A stretch of DNA of 64,000 nt from an uncultured Flavobacteriales bacterium (GTDB taxonomy: Bacteria; Bacteroidota; Bacteroidia; Flavobacteriales_D; Parvicellaceae), in NCBI GenBank assembly GCA_943787725.1, contig CALSNM010000016.1, positions 1-64,000 on the forward strand, in the 5' to 3' direction. Made by a program: the position numbers and the translations under genes. Under the pieces are notes generated by a model, which worked only from the letters and a program-made list of their open reading frames with translations, did no database searches and was not told the DNA's origin. Positions 1 to 10,766 of this stretch are shown here, in pieces. Numbering within the stretch: the first letter of the stretch is position 1; every line of letters starts with the position of its first letter.

Positions 1-3000
1 TTAAAAGACTTATACATGAACTTTTTGCCTTTTGGTCCCCCAAATTGGTCAGGGTAGCCGTCAGTAAAAAAATATATACAATCTCCTTTTTCCAGTTTTA
101 TACAATGATTGATAAATGGTTTGCTTTGTTCAGAAGGGCCAATGGGTCTTCTGTTTCCTTTTATTTCGTATAAATTTTCTAATTGCTTGAGGTTTAGAGG
201 ATTATTTTTTTCGTCTATAACCGCATTATTGTTTTTTCGTACAATGTAAAGTGGGTTGTTAGCACCAGAGAACTCTACAATATTATTTTCTAAGTCTATC
301 GAACACAGCGCTGCGTCCATTCCATCTTTAATAGCTCCTTCTCCCTCTTCATCATTAAAAGATTCAATTACGTAAGCTGAGAGTTGTTCTAATATATCTG
401 AAGGTTTTCTCAAATTATATTCATTTACTGCACTATTCATTCCTGAATGACCAACCATACTCATAAAGCCACCCGGAACACCGTGCCCTGTGCAATCTAC
501 TGCAGCGAGAAGGAATTTGTTGTTCAATTTTTTAAACCAGAAAAAGTCACCACTAACAATATCTTTTGGTTTGTAATAAACAAAGCAATTACGTCATCTC
601 TTCTTTTAATGAGTTATTTGGTAAAATAGCTTCTTGAATTATTTTAGCATATTTTATGCTGTCAATAATTTCATGGTTTTTTTCTTCAATAATCTTATTT
701 TGTTCTGTTACCATCTGATTCGATTTTTTAATCAGTTTATTCGAGGCTTTAATCTTTAAATAGGAATAAACAGCAGATAAAAATGCAATAAAACAAAAGG
801 AATAAAACCACCAAGTTTGCCAAAAAGGGGGAAGAATGGTAAATGAAAATTCAACAGCTTTTTTGTTCCAAATTCCTTCGTCATTAGAAGAGATAACTTT
901 AAAAGTATAGCTTCCTGGTTTTAAGTTAAGGTAAGTCAGCATTTTTTTTTGTTTCTGTCAAAATCCATTCTTTATCAAGCCCTTCAAGCATATATTTATA
1001 TCGCACCGCACTTGGGTTTTTATGGCAAATACCTCTAAAGTCAAAAGTGAAATAGTTTTGATTGTAACCCAATTGAATGTCTATAGGATATCCTCTTTCA
1101 TCTAGACTATCAGAATATAAGCGCCAATCTGTAGGTTGCGAAAATAACTTGATGTCGGTTATCATGGTGATGGATTCTAAAGAGTTGAATTGATCAAATT
1201 CTTTGTTATATGTTAGCAGCCCTTTGTCTGTGCCAATTAAAACCCTCCCTTCAGAATCTAGTGTTATTGCATTGTTATTGCAAAAGTTTGCAAGAAACCC
1301 TTTCCCTTCGTTGTAGTGTCTAACTTCATTTATTTCGAATTTATTTAGAATCAGTTTGTCTAGGCCATCAGGTTGCCCAACCCATAATTGGTTATTATTA
1401 TCAAAGCATAAAGAATAAACCGTATTATTGCTTAATCCGTCTTTTTCGGAAAGATGCGTAAATTTCCCTTTTGAATAGATATATATACCTTCACTGGATC
1501 CTATCCATAAATTATTGGCCTTGTCTTTTATTATGCATCTCATTTTTATTGAAGGAATCCCATGGTTTTCATTGTAAACTGTAGTTGAGGTCCCGTCATA
1601 ACTAATTAACCCTTCGTCTGTAGCAAACCAAAAAACACCTTGATGATCCCTTTCAATGTCCAACACAGGAGTTTCAGGCATTTGTAGGGAGTCATTTATT
1701 ATTTTCAGGTCATCACCTTCAATTATTCCGATACCATTTACACCACCATATAGCTCAACCGTCACTGTCCATATATGAGCAGTAACCTTTGAAATATATA
1801 TCAGCATCATTTAACTCATATATTGTTGAAGTATACCATCTTTGATTATTTTAACTCCAGAGCCCATAACTATGTGTATGTTGCCGTCAATATCTTCATT
1901 TATTGAACGAATATCGTTGTAGAGAGGTTTGTTTTTTTTCTCGGATATAATGTCTCCTAATTTATTACCTCGGTTAAAAAGTCCATTCCTCAGTGCCAAT
2001 CCATATTTGAGTTTTACTGTCCGTGAAGACAGATTGGACGTTATCATTTGGTAAACCAAAGTCTGAATTTGTCAATTCAAATGTTTCATTAGGCAGTTTT
2101 GATATTCCTTTAGTTTTGACCACCAAACCACATGTTATTTTCTCTATCTTGAAAAATTCTCCAGCAATTGTTGTCGCCTAATCCGTTTGCCTCTGTGAAT
2201 AATTTCTCTTTTGTTCCGCTTAATTTTAAAACACCTCTTTTCTTGGTGGCAAACCAATAATTACCTTCATGGTCCTCATAGCAATGGTGAAAATAGGTGC
2301 TACTATATTTCTCAAAAGCTTTGATTTTTTTTTCTACAATAGAATCTCCTGTTAATTCAAATAATCCTTTATATGTTAAGAACCATGTTGCTGTGTCATT
2401 AGGATGAAATATAGAAAAGGTATACTTCATTTCTCTTTCCAAAGAATACTGTTTTACCTTGCCATCTGGAGATATTTGGAATGAATTTTCACCCATAGTT
2501 CCTAGCCAAATATTTCCTGCATGATCTTCATTACAAAATATGATTGGAGTTGCATCAAGGATGTTATTTCCGGAATGAAATTTAACAATGCTGCTGTCCT
2601 TTAATTGAGCTAAGCCTTCTCCCGTGCAAAACCAAACAGTGTTTTTCGAATCAATAAAGGTTTTATATATTCTTTTATGCACTAGTGTGTCCAAACAAGG
2701 AATAGAATCAAATGTTTTTCCGTTGTATATACTAACTCCATTATTTGTAGATATCCATATGTTTCCTATTTCGTCATGAAGAAAGTCATAAATAACGTTG
2801 TCAACTAAACCATTTTCTTTTGTAATTGACTGAAAAGAGTTTCCGTCAAATGTGTTGATTCCTCCTTCATTAGTGCCGACCCAAATTTCTCCGCTCTTTA
2901 CCTGAGTTATGTCAAGGATGGTGGTGTTACTTATTCCATCATCCGAATTATAATTTTTAAAGTTGTATACCTGGCCTGCTATTTGAAAGTGGCTCAATAT

Positions 3001-3036
3001 TATCAAGAAAATTATATGAAATTGTACTCTTTTCAC
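1..3036 (-). pseudogene. Two-component-regulator propeller / Y_Y_Y / SpoIIE phosphatase receptor, multiply frameshifted, 3' end cut by window
   Basis: Read across frames this is one protein. It has a signal peptide (MKRVQFHIIFLIILSHFQIAG), many propeller repeats of the IWVGTNEGG type, a Y_Y_Y domain (EGLDKEW, LKPGSYTFKV), a membrane segment after PPFWQTWWF, a coiled coil, and a PP2C-like SpoIIE phosphatase domain (YKPKDIVSGDFFW, DCTGHGVPGG, TDGYPDQFGG) running off the window edge. The frame changes near 2112, 1987, 1814, 1757, 942-950 (a nine-T run on the plus strand) and 590. Family knowledge suggests a periplasmic sensor driving a cytoplasmic serine phosphatase of an anti-sigma antagonist pathway; the ligand is unknown. 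The gene is either a decayed pseudogene or an intact gene with several indel errors. It resembles the second SpoIIE receptor at 53.2-55.7 kb in its output domain. Confidence 0.8.
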
Positions 3037-3048
3037 TTAATTTAAAAT

Positions 3049-3078
3049 AAAAAAAGGACTGGTAAAAGTCCTTTTTTT
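3049..3078 (-). terminator. Intrinsic terminator downstream of the T9SS protein gene
   Basis: A perfect 12-bp stem (AAAAAAAGGACT / AGTCCTTTTTTT) with a six-base loop lies between the stop of the 3100-4809 gene and the start of the propeller receptor. The T-runs at both ends make it potentially bidirectional. Confidence 0.8.
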
Positions 3079-3099
3079 ATAGAAGTTTTTTTTTCAGGA

Positions 3100-4809
3100 T
3101 TACTTTTTTACGATTCTTAAGCACTCAACGCTTTCTCCAAGTGTAACTTTAACCAAGTATATTCCTGCATCATTTAATCCATTAATTGTGTAGTTGGCAG
3201 AACCTGTGTTCAATTGATTTTGAACTAGCTGATCGACCAACTTGCCAGTGATATCATAAACATCTATACTGATTTTTGTTTCAGATTCAGTGTCAATATT
3301 TAATATCGTGTTTTCTGCAAAAGGATTAGGGTAAACGCTAACTCTTCCAGGTTGATTCGAAATAGATTCATTTATTGAAGTAATTACCATGCTTGTTGGG
3401 AAAATCTCATCAGCTCCAACTTCAAAGTTTAAATCACTTACAACGGTGCCGTTAGCAACTGTAAAACTGTAAGTTCCAGCCATAGGTAGTCCAGGCATAT
3501 CAACCCAAATTTTGTAATCTCCGTCATCAAGCGCGGGTATGCTAAATTCTCCAAAGATATCTGTATTTGTTTCAATAACGGGTTCTTCCTCCGGGTCTCT
3601 CTCAACAATAATGTCAATACCTGGCACAGGGTCATTATTTTTTAACCAGGTGTTTAGTGAAAGGTTTCCTTCTAATGTACTTGATCCGGTTTGAGCATCA
3701 CCATAGAGTATGTTGATGTCAATTCCTACGGTATCTCCAGACGTAACAGCTGTTTGACAATTCACCCAGTCTGTAGTATCCCCATAATAAGTGGTAAATA
3801 CATGCGGATATGATGCTAAATCGGGTCTTGCAGCTATTCTATATTCTCCGTATGGGATAGAATCAAATTGATAAGTTCCATCATTATGTATCGTGGTAGT
3901 GGCTAAAATGTCATTTTTTGTAAAATTAGAATTCTCACGATATAGGTACATTTCACCAATTGTAACAGGAATCCCTGTAGTATCGAAGACTGTTCCGGCT
4001 ATAGAACCAAAATCTACTGGCAAAGTATACCAGCCATAGCTAACATTGCTTTCCGAGGCATTTGTATTAATTTGCATTAGGTGTGAACTTGCAAAAGTAT
4101 TATTTCTTAAAAAATGGAATCTATGCGTAGTATCATCATTCGCTGAAAAGAAAGCATAATTGCCGGCCCCAAGGTCAATAAAGATGGAGTCTATTTGATT
4201 GATTACTTCTTTTCCAAGCATGACGTCCGAGTAACTAGCGTCTGGTGTGTGCAACGTTCCATATCCACTAGCTATCATTGTTTTTAGCATTGTTCTTACC
4301 ACCTTTACTGGAGTTCCCGAATAAGTGAGAAGCCCTTCATAACGACTGTAATCAACCACGGTGTCCTGATAATCGAGAGCCATGGGTAAAACAAATTCTG
4401 AAGGGTCAGCCGTTACCAAACCTGGCGAACTTGCTTTATCTGAATAATAGCCTAAATTTCTTAATCCAATTGTATCAACCGTAAAGTAAAGCCACAGAGA
4501 ATCGGCTAGAGCAAAGGGAGATCTCAAAAAAGAAGCATGCGTCGCGTTAGGAAAATGCATGGCATGAGGAGTAGCTAGAGGATCCTTTACAGCTAATTCG
4601 AAAGTGTCCATAATACTTGAGAATCCATTGGAATAGTCCCATATTTGGTTCGCTCCGGAAGTTGGAATAGGCATCGTAGTGGCCGCTGTGTCCCATACTT
4701 GCAGTATTCTTGTGTTTTTGACTGGCAAATAAGTTCCTTCAATTGTGGTTTGAGAGAATATAATCAGGGAAATAAAAGATAGAAAAGCCGTCGATATAAT
4801 AGGTTTCAT
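3100..4809 (-). CDS. Secreted T9SS type A sorting domain protein
   Basis: A large secreted protein of about 570 residues. The chosen start gives a good signal peptide (MKPIISTAFLSFISLIIFSQ); the frame stays open 37 codons further upstream but without signal features. The middle contains carboxypeptidase-regulatory-like (transthyretin-type) segments such as GTVFDTTGIPVTIGEMYLYR and FGEFSIPALDDGDYKIWVDM. The C-terminus is a classic type IX sorting domain (VYPNPFAENT, VYDITGKLV, GIYLVKV, ending in VKK). It is probably exported to the cell surface or medium. No enzymatic domain was recognised, so the function is unknown. It sits alone, with its own terminator downstream. Confidence 0.85.
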   Translation of the reverse strand: MKPIISTAFLSFISLIIFSQTTIEGTYLPVKNTRILQVWDTAATTMPIPTSGANQIWDYSNGFSSIMDTFELAVKDPLATPHAMHFPNATHASFLRSPFALADSLWLYFTVDTIGLRNLGYYSDKASSPGLVTADPSEFVLPMALDYQDTVVDYSRYEGLLTYSGTPVKVVRTMLKTMIASGYGTLHTPDASYSDVMLGKEVINQIDSIFIDLGAGNYAFFSANDDTTHRFHFLRNNTFASSHLMQINTNASESNVSYGWYTLPVDFGSIAGTVFDTTGIPVTIGEMYLYRENSNFTKNDILATTTIHNDGTYQFDSIPYGEYRIAARPDLASYPHVFTTYYGDTTDWVNCQTAVTSGDTVGIDINILYGDAQTGSSTLEGNLSLNTWLKNNDPVPGIDIIVERDPEEEPVIETNTDIFGEFSIPALDDGDYKIWVDMPGLPMAGTYSFTVANGTVVSDLNFEVGADEIFPTSMVITSINESISNQPGRVSVYPNPFAENTILNIDTESETKISIDVYDITGKLVDQLVQNQLNTGSANYTINGLNDAGIYLVKVTLGESVECLRIVKK

Positions 4810-4969
4810 GATAGAGCGATTTAATTTTCTACGAAGATACTGTTTTTGATGTATTAATGATAATATTCTGAGGATTAAGTTGTAAATGTTCGATAAAAGC
4901 TTATTTGTGTTTTGGGGCATCTATCTAGTCAATAATATTAGCTTGCAAAGAATCACAAGTAATGAGTAT

Positions 4970-5683
4970 TTATTTGTCTGAAACCATAGGTAAAACCCAT
5001 TGATTATTTTGGGAAAGATTGATTAACGTGTCTGAAAATGCTCCGGCTTCAATGAGCGCTTCAATATCAATCTGTAACAAATCTCCTGCGTAGTAATAAT
5101 CTCTTGATTTTTTAGAGCTATTAACATGATCTGGAGGAGTTATTGCAATCAACTTATCCTTTGCTACTGATTCAAGTAATTTTTCGTTGTTCAATAATTT
5201 TAATAAGATATCATTGTTGTCCAATTTTTCAATGTGAACTACTTGCCACATCCCATTGTCTTCTAGAATATTTAAGATGAAATATTTGCCTACCTTCTTT
5301 AAAACAACGCTATTATTTAAGCAATATTCCTGATTTTCTCTCGGTTTCTGTATGAATAATGTATCTCCAACTACTTCGTAATATCCTTTGTAACTTAGAT
5401 GTTCGCCTTCAAATGAATAAATTGTTTTTTCACTTTTAACGTAGGAGGAAGAAGAGTCTATTGTGCTTAACGGTATCTTAGTTATGTCAAATCCAGACTG
5501 AACAATAGATGACTTGCTTATTGTCAATGTGTTTAGTTCATATTTCCAGGTGCTTCTAAATTTTTTCGGAAAAGAGGATAATGATTTTCCATCTCGGGGT
5601 TGTGGTTGATCAAAATATACCATTTTACAACCAACCATTGCGGTAAGAAGCACAAATAGTAAAATTCTTGTGATTAATTTCAT
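4970..5683 (-). CDS. Hypothetical lipoprotein, translationally coupled to copA
   Basis: A protein of 237 residues with a lipoprotein signal peptide; the lipobox is AMVGC at about residues 15-19. The mature part is polar with no recognised domain. Its ATG overlaps the stop of the copper ATPase gene as ATGA, which indicates co-transcription and translational coupling. This context hints at an envelope function linked to metal stress, but the sequence itself gives no metal-binding motif. The function is unknown. Confidence 0.75.
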   Translation of the reverse strand: MKLITRILLFVLLTAMVGCKMVYFDQPQPRDGKSLSSFPKKFRSTWKYELNTLTISKSSIVQSGFDITKIPLSTIDSSSSYVKSEKTIYSFEGEHLSYKGYYEVVGDTLFIQKPRENQEYCLNNSVVLKKVGKYFILNILEDNGMWQVVHIEKLDNNDILLKLLNNEKLLESVAKDKLIAITPPDHVNSSKKSRDYYYAGDLLQIDIEALIEAGAFSDTLINLSQNNQWVLPMVSDK

Positions 5684-7809
5684 TTTTTCACTTTTAATAG
5701 TATTGAATTCCCTATTACCACTATATCAGACAATCCCATTGTTGCAGTTGCTATTATTGGACTTAAAAAACCAAAAGCTGCTACAGGAATTGCTAATACA
5801 TTGTAAAAGAAGGCCCAAAATAAATTTTGTTTAATTGTTTTGAAAGTAAGCCTACTGAGGTGGAGTGTTTCGGTTAATTTATCGATTCCGTTTGTGCCTA
5901 GCAGAACAACTTGTGCTGTATTTATTGAAACGTCTGTAGCGTCACCAAAAGAGATGCCAACAGAAGCACGTGCAAGCGCTGGTGCATCGTTAACACCGTC
6001 TCCAACCATTACCGTGTTTCCCTTGGAACTGTATTCTTCGACTTTAGTCAATTTTTCATCAGGAAGTTGCTCAGCGAAAACAGTTTGAATATTTAATGTT
6101 TGAGCGAGGGCATCACATTTACTTTGCTTGTCGCCACTTAGAAGGATAATTTCAATCCCTTGATTGGTAAGTCCTGCTATAATTTCCTTTGCTTTGGGTT
6201 TTATTTCGTCTTCAATATCTAATGTTGCTATTAGTTTATTGTTTTTTAGGATATAAATTTCATGAAGTTTATCATCGGTCAATTCACTAGCCATTCTATA
6301 TGATCCCACTTTCCAGTTATTACCCATTTCATCAGTTGCAGAAAGCCCAATTCCTTTAAGCTCTTCAATGCCTGATAGCGCAATTATTCTAGCTTTTTCT
6401 TTTAAGTTCTCTACAATTGATTTAGCAATCGGGTGCGAGCTTCTTGCTTCTATATTAAATAGTACGTCAATAATTTCTTGCTCATTGTAGCCAATTACAT
6501 TGAGAGATTTGATTGTGAACTTACCCGTGGTTAAAGTTCCTGTTTTGTCAAAAATGATGGTCTTAGTCTTCGCTAATTCTTCCAGTGTACTGCCACCTTT
6601 TATGAGGATACCTTTTTTTGCGGCTCTACCTATTCCTACCATAACTGCTGTTGGTGTTGCTAATCCCATTGCGCATGGACAAGAGATAACCAATACGGCT
6701 ATAGCTTGCAACATACTTTGCTGTGTACTTAAATCAAAACCAAATTTACTGAGTAGAAATGTTGTCAATGAAATACCAAGTACGATAGGAACAAAAATGG
6801 CACTGACTCTATCTCCTAATCGCTGAATTTCAGGTTTGTCTTGCTGAGCATTTTTGACTAAGTCAATAATTTTGGATAGAACCGTATTTCGTCCAATAGC
6901 TTCAGCTTTAACGATTATATTTCCGCCTGTTAGGATGGTACTACCAACTACTTTGTCTCCTTTTTCTTTATTTAGCGGAATACTTTCTCCTGATATCATC
7001 GACTCATCTATGGTTGCATTTCCTTCCATAATAATTCCATCAATGGGAATTACATCGCCCGTATTTACCAGGAGTAAATCACCAACTTCAATAGCTTTGT
7101 AAGTAATTTCTTCCGGCTCTCCATTTGAATTGAACCGCATAGCAGTTTTGACTTGCATAGCTGATAAATCCTTGATTGCAGAGGTTGTTTTGGTTATGGA
7201 ACGATGTTCAAGCAAATTACCAAGTAATACCAAAGAAATAATCGAAGCAGAAGTTTCAAAAAACAGAAAATTGTGCGTTTCAGCAGTTCCATAGAACATA
7301 AATGCACCCCAACTACTGTAGAAGAAAGCAGAAGCTGAACCAATAAAAATAAGAACATCCATGTTTGGTGCACCGGTTCGCAAAGAGGATAATCCACTTT
7401 TTCCAAAGTGAAAAACTCCTAAAACAAAAACGGGAATGGCTAAACCAAATTGCAAAATGGGATTCTGTATAAACGAATCATGTGGTAAAAACATGTGCGT
7501 TACTAATGGCAGAGTAAAAATTAAGCTGAACCAAAACTTTTTTTCGATAGAGGAAAGCCCTTGCTTTTCATCTTTATCATGGTGTCGAATTTGCGATTTG
7601 TAACCGATTTGCGTAATACCTTTGGCAATTTCATCTGGCGAAATTGATTTTGGAGCAACAAAAGAAGCTTCACCTAAAGCAAAATTGACTTTGATGTCAT
7701 CTGCACCTAGCTTTTTCAATTGGTTTTCTACCCCAAAAGCACAATTGGCACAGGTCATCCCCTGAACATCGATTATAGTTGCTGCGTTTTCTGATTTGGT
7801 TTCAATCAT
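5680..7809 (-). CDS. copA: Copper-translocating P1B-type ATPase (CopA-like)
   Basis: A Cu(+) efflux pump of the inner membrane, 709 residues and slightly short for the family. An N-terminal heavy-metal-associated domain carries the metal ligands GMTCANC (Cys20 and Cys23). Next come membrane helices, the actuator loop (ISGESIPL), the metal-transport helix motif CPC (SCPCAMGLATPTA), the phosphorylation motif DKTGTLT, the SSHPIAKS His-Pro motif, and the hinge GDGVNDAPALA. CPC together with the CxxC domain supports Cu(+) over Zn/Cd. It is the first gene of a two-gene unit with the overlapping lipoprotein. A possible promoter (TTTG, 16-base spacer, TACCTTAG) lies immediately upstream. Other metal-linked genes lie about 3 kb away on the opposite strand. 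Confidence 0.95.
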   Translation of the reverse strand: MIETKSENAATIIDVQGMTCANCAFGVENQLKKLGADDIKVNFALGEASFVAPKSISPDEIAKGITQIGYKSQIRHHDKDEKQGLSSIEKKFWFSLIFTLPLVTHMFLPHDSFIQNPILQFGLAIPVFVLGVFHFGKSGLSSLRTGAPNMDVLIFIGSASAFFYSSWGAFMFYGTAETHNFLFFETSASIISLVLLGNLLEHRSITKTTSAIKDLSAMQVKTAMRFNSNGEPEEITYKAIEVGDLLLVNTGDVIPIDGIIMEGNATIDESMISGESIPLNKEKGDKVVGSTILTGGNIIVKAEAIGRNTVLSKIIDLVKNAQQDKPEIQRLGDRVSAIFVPIVLGISLTTFLLSKFGFDLSTQQSMLQAIAVLVISCPCAMGLATPTAVMVGIGRAAKKGILIKGGSTLEELAKTKTIIFDKTGTLTTGKFTIKSLNVIGYNEQEIIDVLFNIEARSSHPIAKSIVENLKEKARIIALSGIEELKGIGLSATDEMGNNWKVGSYRMASELTDDKLHEIYILKNNKLIATLDIEDEIKPKAKEIIAGLTNQGIEIILLSGDKQSKCDALAQTLNIQTVFAEQLPDEKLTKVEEYSSKGNTVMVGDGVNDAPALARASVGISFGDATDVSINTAQVVLLGTNGIDKLTETLHLSRLTFKTIKQNLFWAFFYNVLAIPVAAFGFLSPIIATATMGLSDIVVIGNSILLKVKK

Positions 7810-7850
7810 TCTAGCACTAAGGTACGAACTTTAATAGAATCAAACCATTT

Positions 7851-8336
7851 TTAATATTCCCAATTACTATATTCTTCATGCTTTTCTTTCATGTTTTCAA
7901 ATAGCCAAACCATTCTATCTAAAAACCACATTTTTCCGGCATAGATTAATACCATCCCGAGCAGGGTAGTCCAAAAATGAAAACTGTATAACCCATAAAT
8001 AAGAAAAGGTAAGCCCAATCCATTAATGGTGTTTAATAGTTTAGCCATAAATGCATACTCTTTAGGAATCGGAATCTTTCTGCGGTTGATCCAAACGCGT
8101 TCCCCTAATACTGCTTTAGAAGCCCAATTTTTTGTTGACTTCGGTTTTTTGAAGGCCTTAGGATTAAAAATTAACCAAATGACGAGCAACCCCACAATTA
8201 TCCATGCATACCAGCTAATCCAAATTCTGCTCCATATAGCCATTACAAAAAATGGAAGTGTTATCATTCTCGTCCAAACACTTAAAGGGTTCGTATGTTT
8301 TTCCCAAGTTTCGTCTGTCAAATTAAGTAATCCCAT
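7851..8336 (-). CDS. Small membrane protein, DUF6653-like
   Basis: A protein of 161 residues with about four hydrophobic segments (around residues 25-45, 40-58, 105-125 and 120-140) and a polar C-terminus ending in EEYSNWEY. The pattern resembles the DUF6653 family of small integral membrane proteins, which has no known function; I assign this from memory of the family only. It lies upstream of copA on the same strand with about 40 bases between them, so it may share its transcript. Confidence 0.7.
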   Translation of the reverse strand: MGLLNLTDETWEKHTNPLSVWTRMITLPFFVMAIWSRIWISWYAWIIVGLLVIWLIFNPKAFKKPKSTKNWASKAVLGERVWINRRKIPIPKEYAFMAKLLNTINGLGLPFLIYGLYSFHFWTTLLGMVLIYAGKMWFLDRMVWLFENMKEKHEEYSNWEY

Positions 8337-8548
8337 ATTTTGGTTGATTAAGTTTAGTTATTTCTTAATAGGCTCAGACAAAAATACAAAGAATCGTTTT
8401 GATGGCTTGCGGTAACGAATTCTAAAAGAAGTTTGTCAAGTTCTTCGTCTTTTCAGGAAGTTTAATGATAAAAATGTCCTTTTTTTTCGCTCAAACACGC
8501 ACACAGTTAAATATATTTACTATATTACAACACATGATATTTTGAACT

Positions 8549-9013
8549 ATGCTTAAGAAAATATTCACATTCACATTATTACTTGCTAGCGCAAGCGCTT
8601 TAGCACAGGAAGTAATTACGCCACAAGGAGATTCTTACACCAATTCAAACGGTAGTATAGATTTTACAATAGGTGAGGTTGCAATCAACACAGGAACTGC
8701 TGGAGGTAATGACCTAACGCAAGGTTTTCATCAAACGAATTGGAATTTTGTAAGCATAGAAGATCATGTTCCTAGTTATGAAGCCATCATTTTTCCCAAT
8801 CCAACTGCAGAGATATTAACTATTAAAACAAACATGTTTGAAAATGTGAATTACACACTATGTGATGCACAAGGAAAACTCGTAATACAAGATAAGCTTT
8901 CTTCGGCAAAAACACCAATTCAAGTAAGTCATTTAGCTCCTGGAGCTTATGCCTTAATCTTGCATAATGATACACAAAATTTAAAAACTTTTCAATTAAT
9001 TAAACAACAATAA
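8549..9013 (+). CDS. Small T9SS type A sorting domain protein
   Basis: A secreted protein of 154 residues. It has a signal peptide ([20 protein letters not shown]), a short N-terminal region with the pattern [10 protein letters not shown] and [14 protein letters not shown], and a C-terminal sorting domain ([34 protein letters not shown]). Small proteins of this kind commonly precede tail-fibre or collagen-like genes in Bacteroidota. Here the next ATG begins one base after the stop codon, so the two are almost certainly one operon. Confidence 0.85.
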   Translation: MLKKIFTFTLLLASASALAQEVITPQGDSYTNSNGSIDFTIGEVAINTGTAGGNDLTQGFHQTNWNFVSIEDHVPSYEAIIFPNPTAEILTIKTNMFENVNYTLCDAQGKLVIQDKLSSAKTPIQVSHLAPGAYALILHNDTQNLKTFQLIKQQ

Positions 9014-9014
9014 G

Positions 9015-10499
9015 ATGAAAAAATTTCTCCTCTCACTCGCTGCTATTGCAACAATATCGTTAAGTATTTACGGTCAAGCACCCGAAGGTTTTAAATACCA
9101 AGCAGTGGTAAGAGATGCTGGTGGGTTAATATTAAATAACCAAGCGGTTGGCATGCGTTTAACAGTTCAACAAGGAAGTATCGGAGGAACTCCAGTTTAC
9201 ACGGAAACGTTTTCAACTACCACAAACGCCTATGGTCTGGTAAACCTTGAAATCGGTACAGGAACTTCAACAGATGACTTTACCGCAATTGATTGGGCAA
9301 ACGGACCTTACTTTATGGAAACGGCAGTTGATTTCTTAGGAGGAATGACTTGGGCTATAATGGGAACAAGTCAGTTAATGAGTGTGCCTTATGCCTTGTA
9401 TGCTAAGAATTCAGGCAGTTCTATTCCAGGCCCGGCAGGAAGTGACGGAGCCCAAGGCCCTGCTGGAGCGGATGGGAATGACGGAGCCCAAGGTCCTGTT
9501 GGTCCTGCTGGAGCAGATGGAAATGATGGAGCCCAAGGCCCTGCTGGAGCAGATGGAAATGACGGAGTTCAAGGTCCTGTTGGTCCTGCTGGAGCAGATG
9601 GAAATGACGGAGTTCAAGGTCCTGTTGGTCCTGCTGGAGCAGACGGAAATGACGGAGTTCAAGGTCCTGTTGGTCCTGCTGGAGCAGACGGAAATGACGG
9701 AGCACAAGGCCCTGCTGGAGCAGACGGAAATGACGGAGCAGTAGGAGCAACGGGAGCAACGGGTCCAACAGGACCAACTGGTCCGCAAGGGGCTGTAGGA
9801 AATGATGGAGCAGTTGGGGCAACAGGGGCTCAAGGAGCAACCGGTTCACAGGGAGCAACCGGCCCACAAGGAGCAACCGGTTCACAGGGAGTAACCGGCC
9901 CACAAGGAGCAACCGGTCCAGCCGGATCAGATGCCACAAATTACTGGACAGAGTCTGGAAGTAATGTATACAGATCATCGGGCAATGTAGGTATTGGTAC
10001 AACGTCACCTATAACTCCTTTAGATGTTGAGGGTACAGTTAGAACTGGTTGGCAAGGTTATTCAGATAGAATACATATTATGCCGTCTGATTTAAGAGCG
10101 TCTACAGGAACAGGGAATTGGAGTATGAATACTGGCTCATCAGGTTCATCAAGAGGTAATACCATAAGGGTTTATGGAGGTACAGATGCTTATGCAAGCA
10201 TGATGATTCCCAAGGGGTATTATATGGCTTCGTATACGGTGGATTTTGATAGTAATCCATGTGATATGGTATACGTATATCAAAACTCTACATCAACAAA
10301 CGTTCCTTATTTAAAAAATTCAATAAATCCAAATGGAAATGCATCATATAGTGAAGTTCTGAGCTTTGCTAATAGAATTCAAGGTGGAAACGGCCGTTAT
10401 GTAACAATACATTTTGAAAATACAGGTTCAAATGAATTTACGTTGGAAGGCATGGTTTTATTCTTGAATAAATGTGCTACCGGTGATTGTGGACTATAA
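9015..10499 (+). CDS. Secreted collagen-like repeat protein
   Basis: A protein of 494 residues with three parts. A signal peptide (ending SLSIYGQ) is followed by an N-terminal region of about 110 residues found on many Bacteroidota tail-fibre-like proteins ([16 protein letters not shown]). Residues about 139-305 form an uninterrupted Gly-X-Y stretch, first of [10 protein letters not shown] units and then of [10 protein letters not shown] units. The C-terminal domain contains NVGIGTTSP and ends with paired cysteines (CATGDCGL). A trimeric, collagen-like stalk presenting the C-terminal domain at the cell surface is the likely arrangement (inference). It has no obvious sorting domain of its own, and its operon partner at 8549 carries one. 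A strong terminator follows. Confidence 0.85.
   Translation: MKKFLLSLAAIATISLSIYGQAPEGFKYQAVVRDAGGLILNNQAVGMRLTVQQGSIGGTPVYTETFSTTTNAYGLVNLEIGTGTSTDDFTAIDWANGPYFMETAVDFLGGMTWAIMGTSQLMSVPYALYAKNSGSSIPGPAGSDGAQGPAGADGNDGAQGPVGPAGADGNDGAQGPAGADGNDGVQGPVGPAGADGNDGVQGPVGPAGADGNDGVQGPVGPAGADGNDGAQGPAGADGNDGAVGATGATGPTGPTGPQGAVGNDGAVGATGAQGATGSQGATGPQGATGSQGVTGPQGATGPAGSDATNYWTESGSNVYRSSGNVGIGTTSPITPLDVEGTVRTGWQGYSDRIHIMPSDLRASTGTGNWSMNTGSSGSSRGNTIRVYGGTDAYASMMIPKGYYMASYTVDFDSNPCDMVYVYQNSTSTNVPYLKNSINPNGNASYSEVLSFANRIQGGNGRYVTIHFENTGSNEFTLEGMVLFLNKCATGDCGL
9429..9930 (+). repeat. In-frame tandem repeats encoding the collagen-like stalk
   Basis: Nearly identical units of 45 bases ([15 protein letters not shown]) and 36 bases ([12 protein letters not shown]) alternate up to about 9745. 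They are followed by 18-base-type units of the GATGPQ and GATGSQ kinds. All lengths are multiples of nine, so unit gain or loss changes stalk length without breaking the frame. Confidence 0.9.
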
Positions 10500-10549
10500 C
10501 ACAATTATTTATTCGTCAGGAAAAAAAATCAGTGAAATTAGTTTTTTTC

Positions 10550-10583
10550 AAATGGAGGGCACTAGTCCTCCATTTTTGTTTTT
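10550..10583 (+). terminator. Intrinsic terminator of the collagen-like operon
   Basis: A nine-bp perfect stem AAATGGAGG / CCTCCATTT with an eight-base loop is followed by TTGTTTTT, about 50 bases after the stop codon. Confidence 0.85.
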
Positions 10584-10766
10584 AGCGTATTTTATGATTT
10601 ATATCTGATACTAATCTGTAATTTTTTGTTCTTTGTTAAGATGAAGAAATAATTTAAAATTGAATAAAGTCACCAAATATATTACACTTCAGTTATTCAG
10701 CGTCTTTGTTATTTTTATGTTAAGCCCTGACCAATAGAATCAATTTATCGTATATTTGTTCAGTAT

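Noticed and set aside
9429-9930. Repeated DNA resembling a CRISPR or a satellite
   Set aside because: There are no unique spacers between repeats, and unit lengths of 36 and 45 bases translate in frame to Gly-X-Y. Long antisense ORFs here are a by-product of the repeats.
9411-10008. Long minus-strand ORFs across the collagen-like gene
   Set aside because: They mirror the repeated codons of the sense strand and show no signal, start context or family features.
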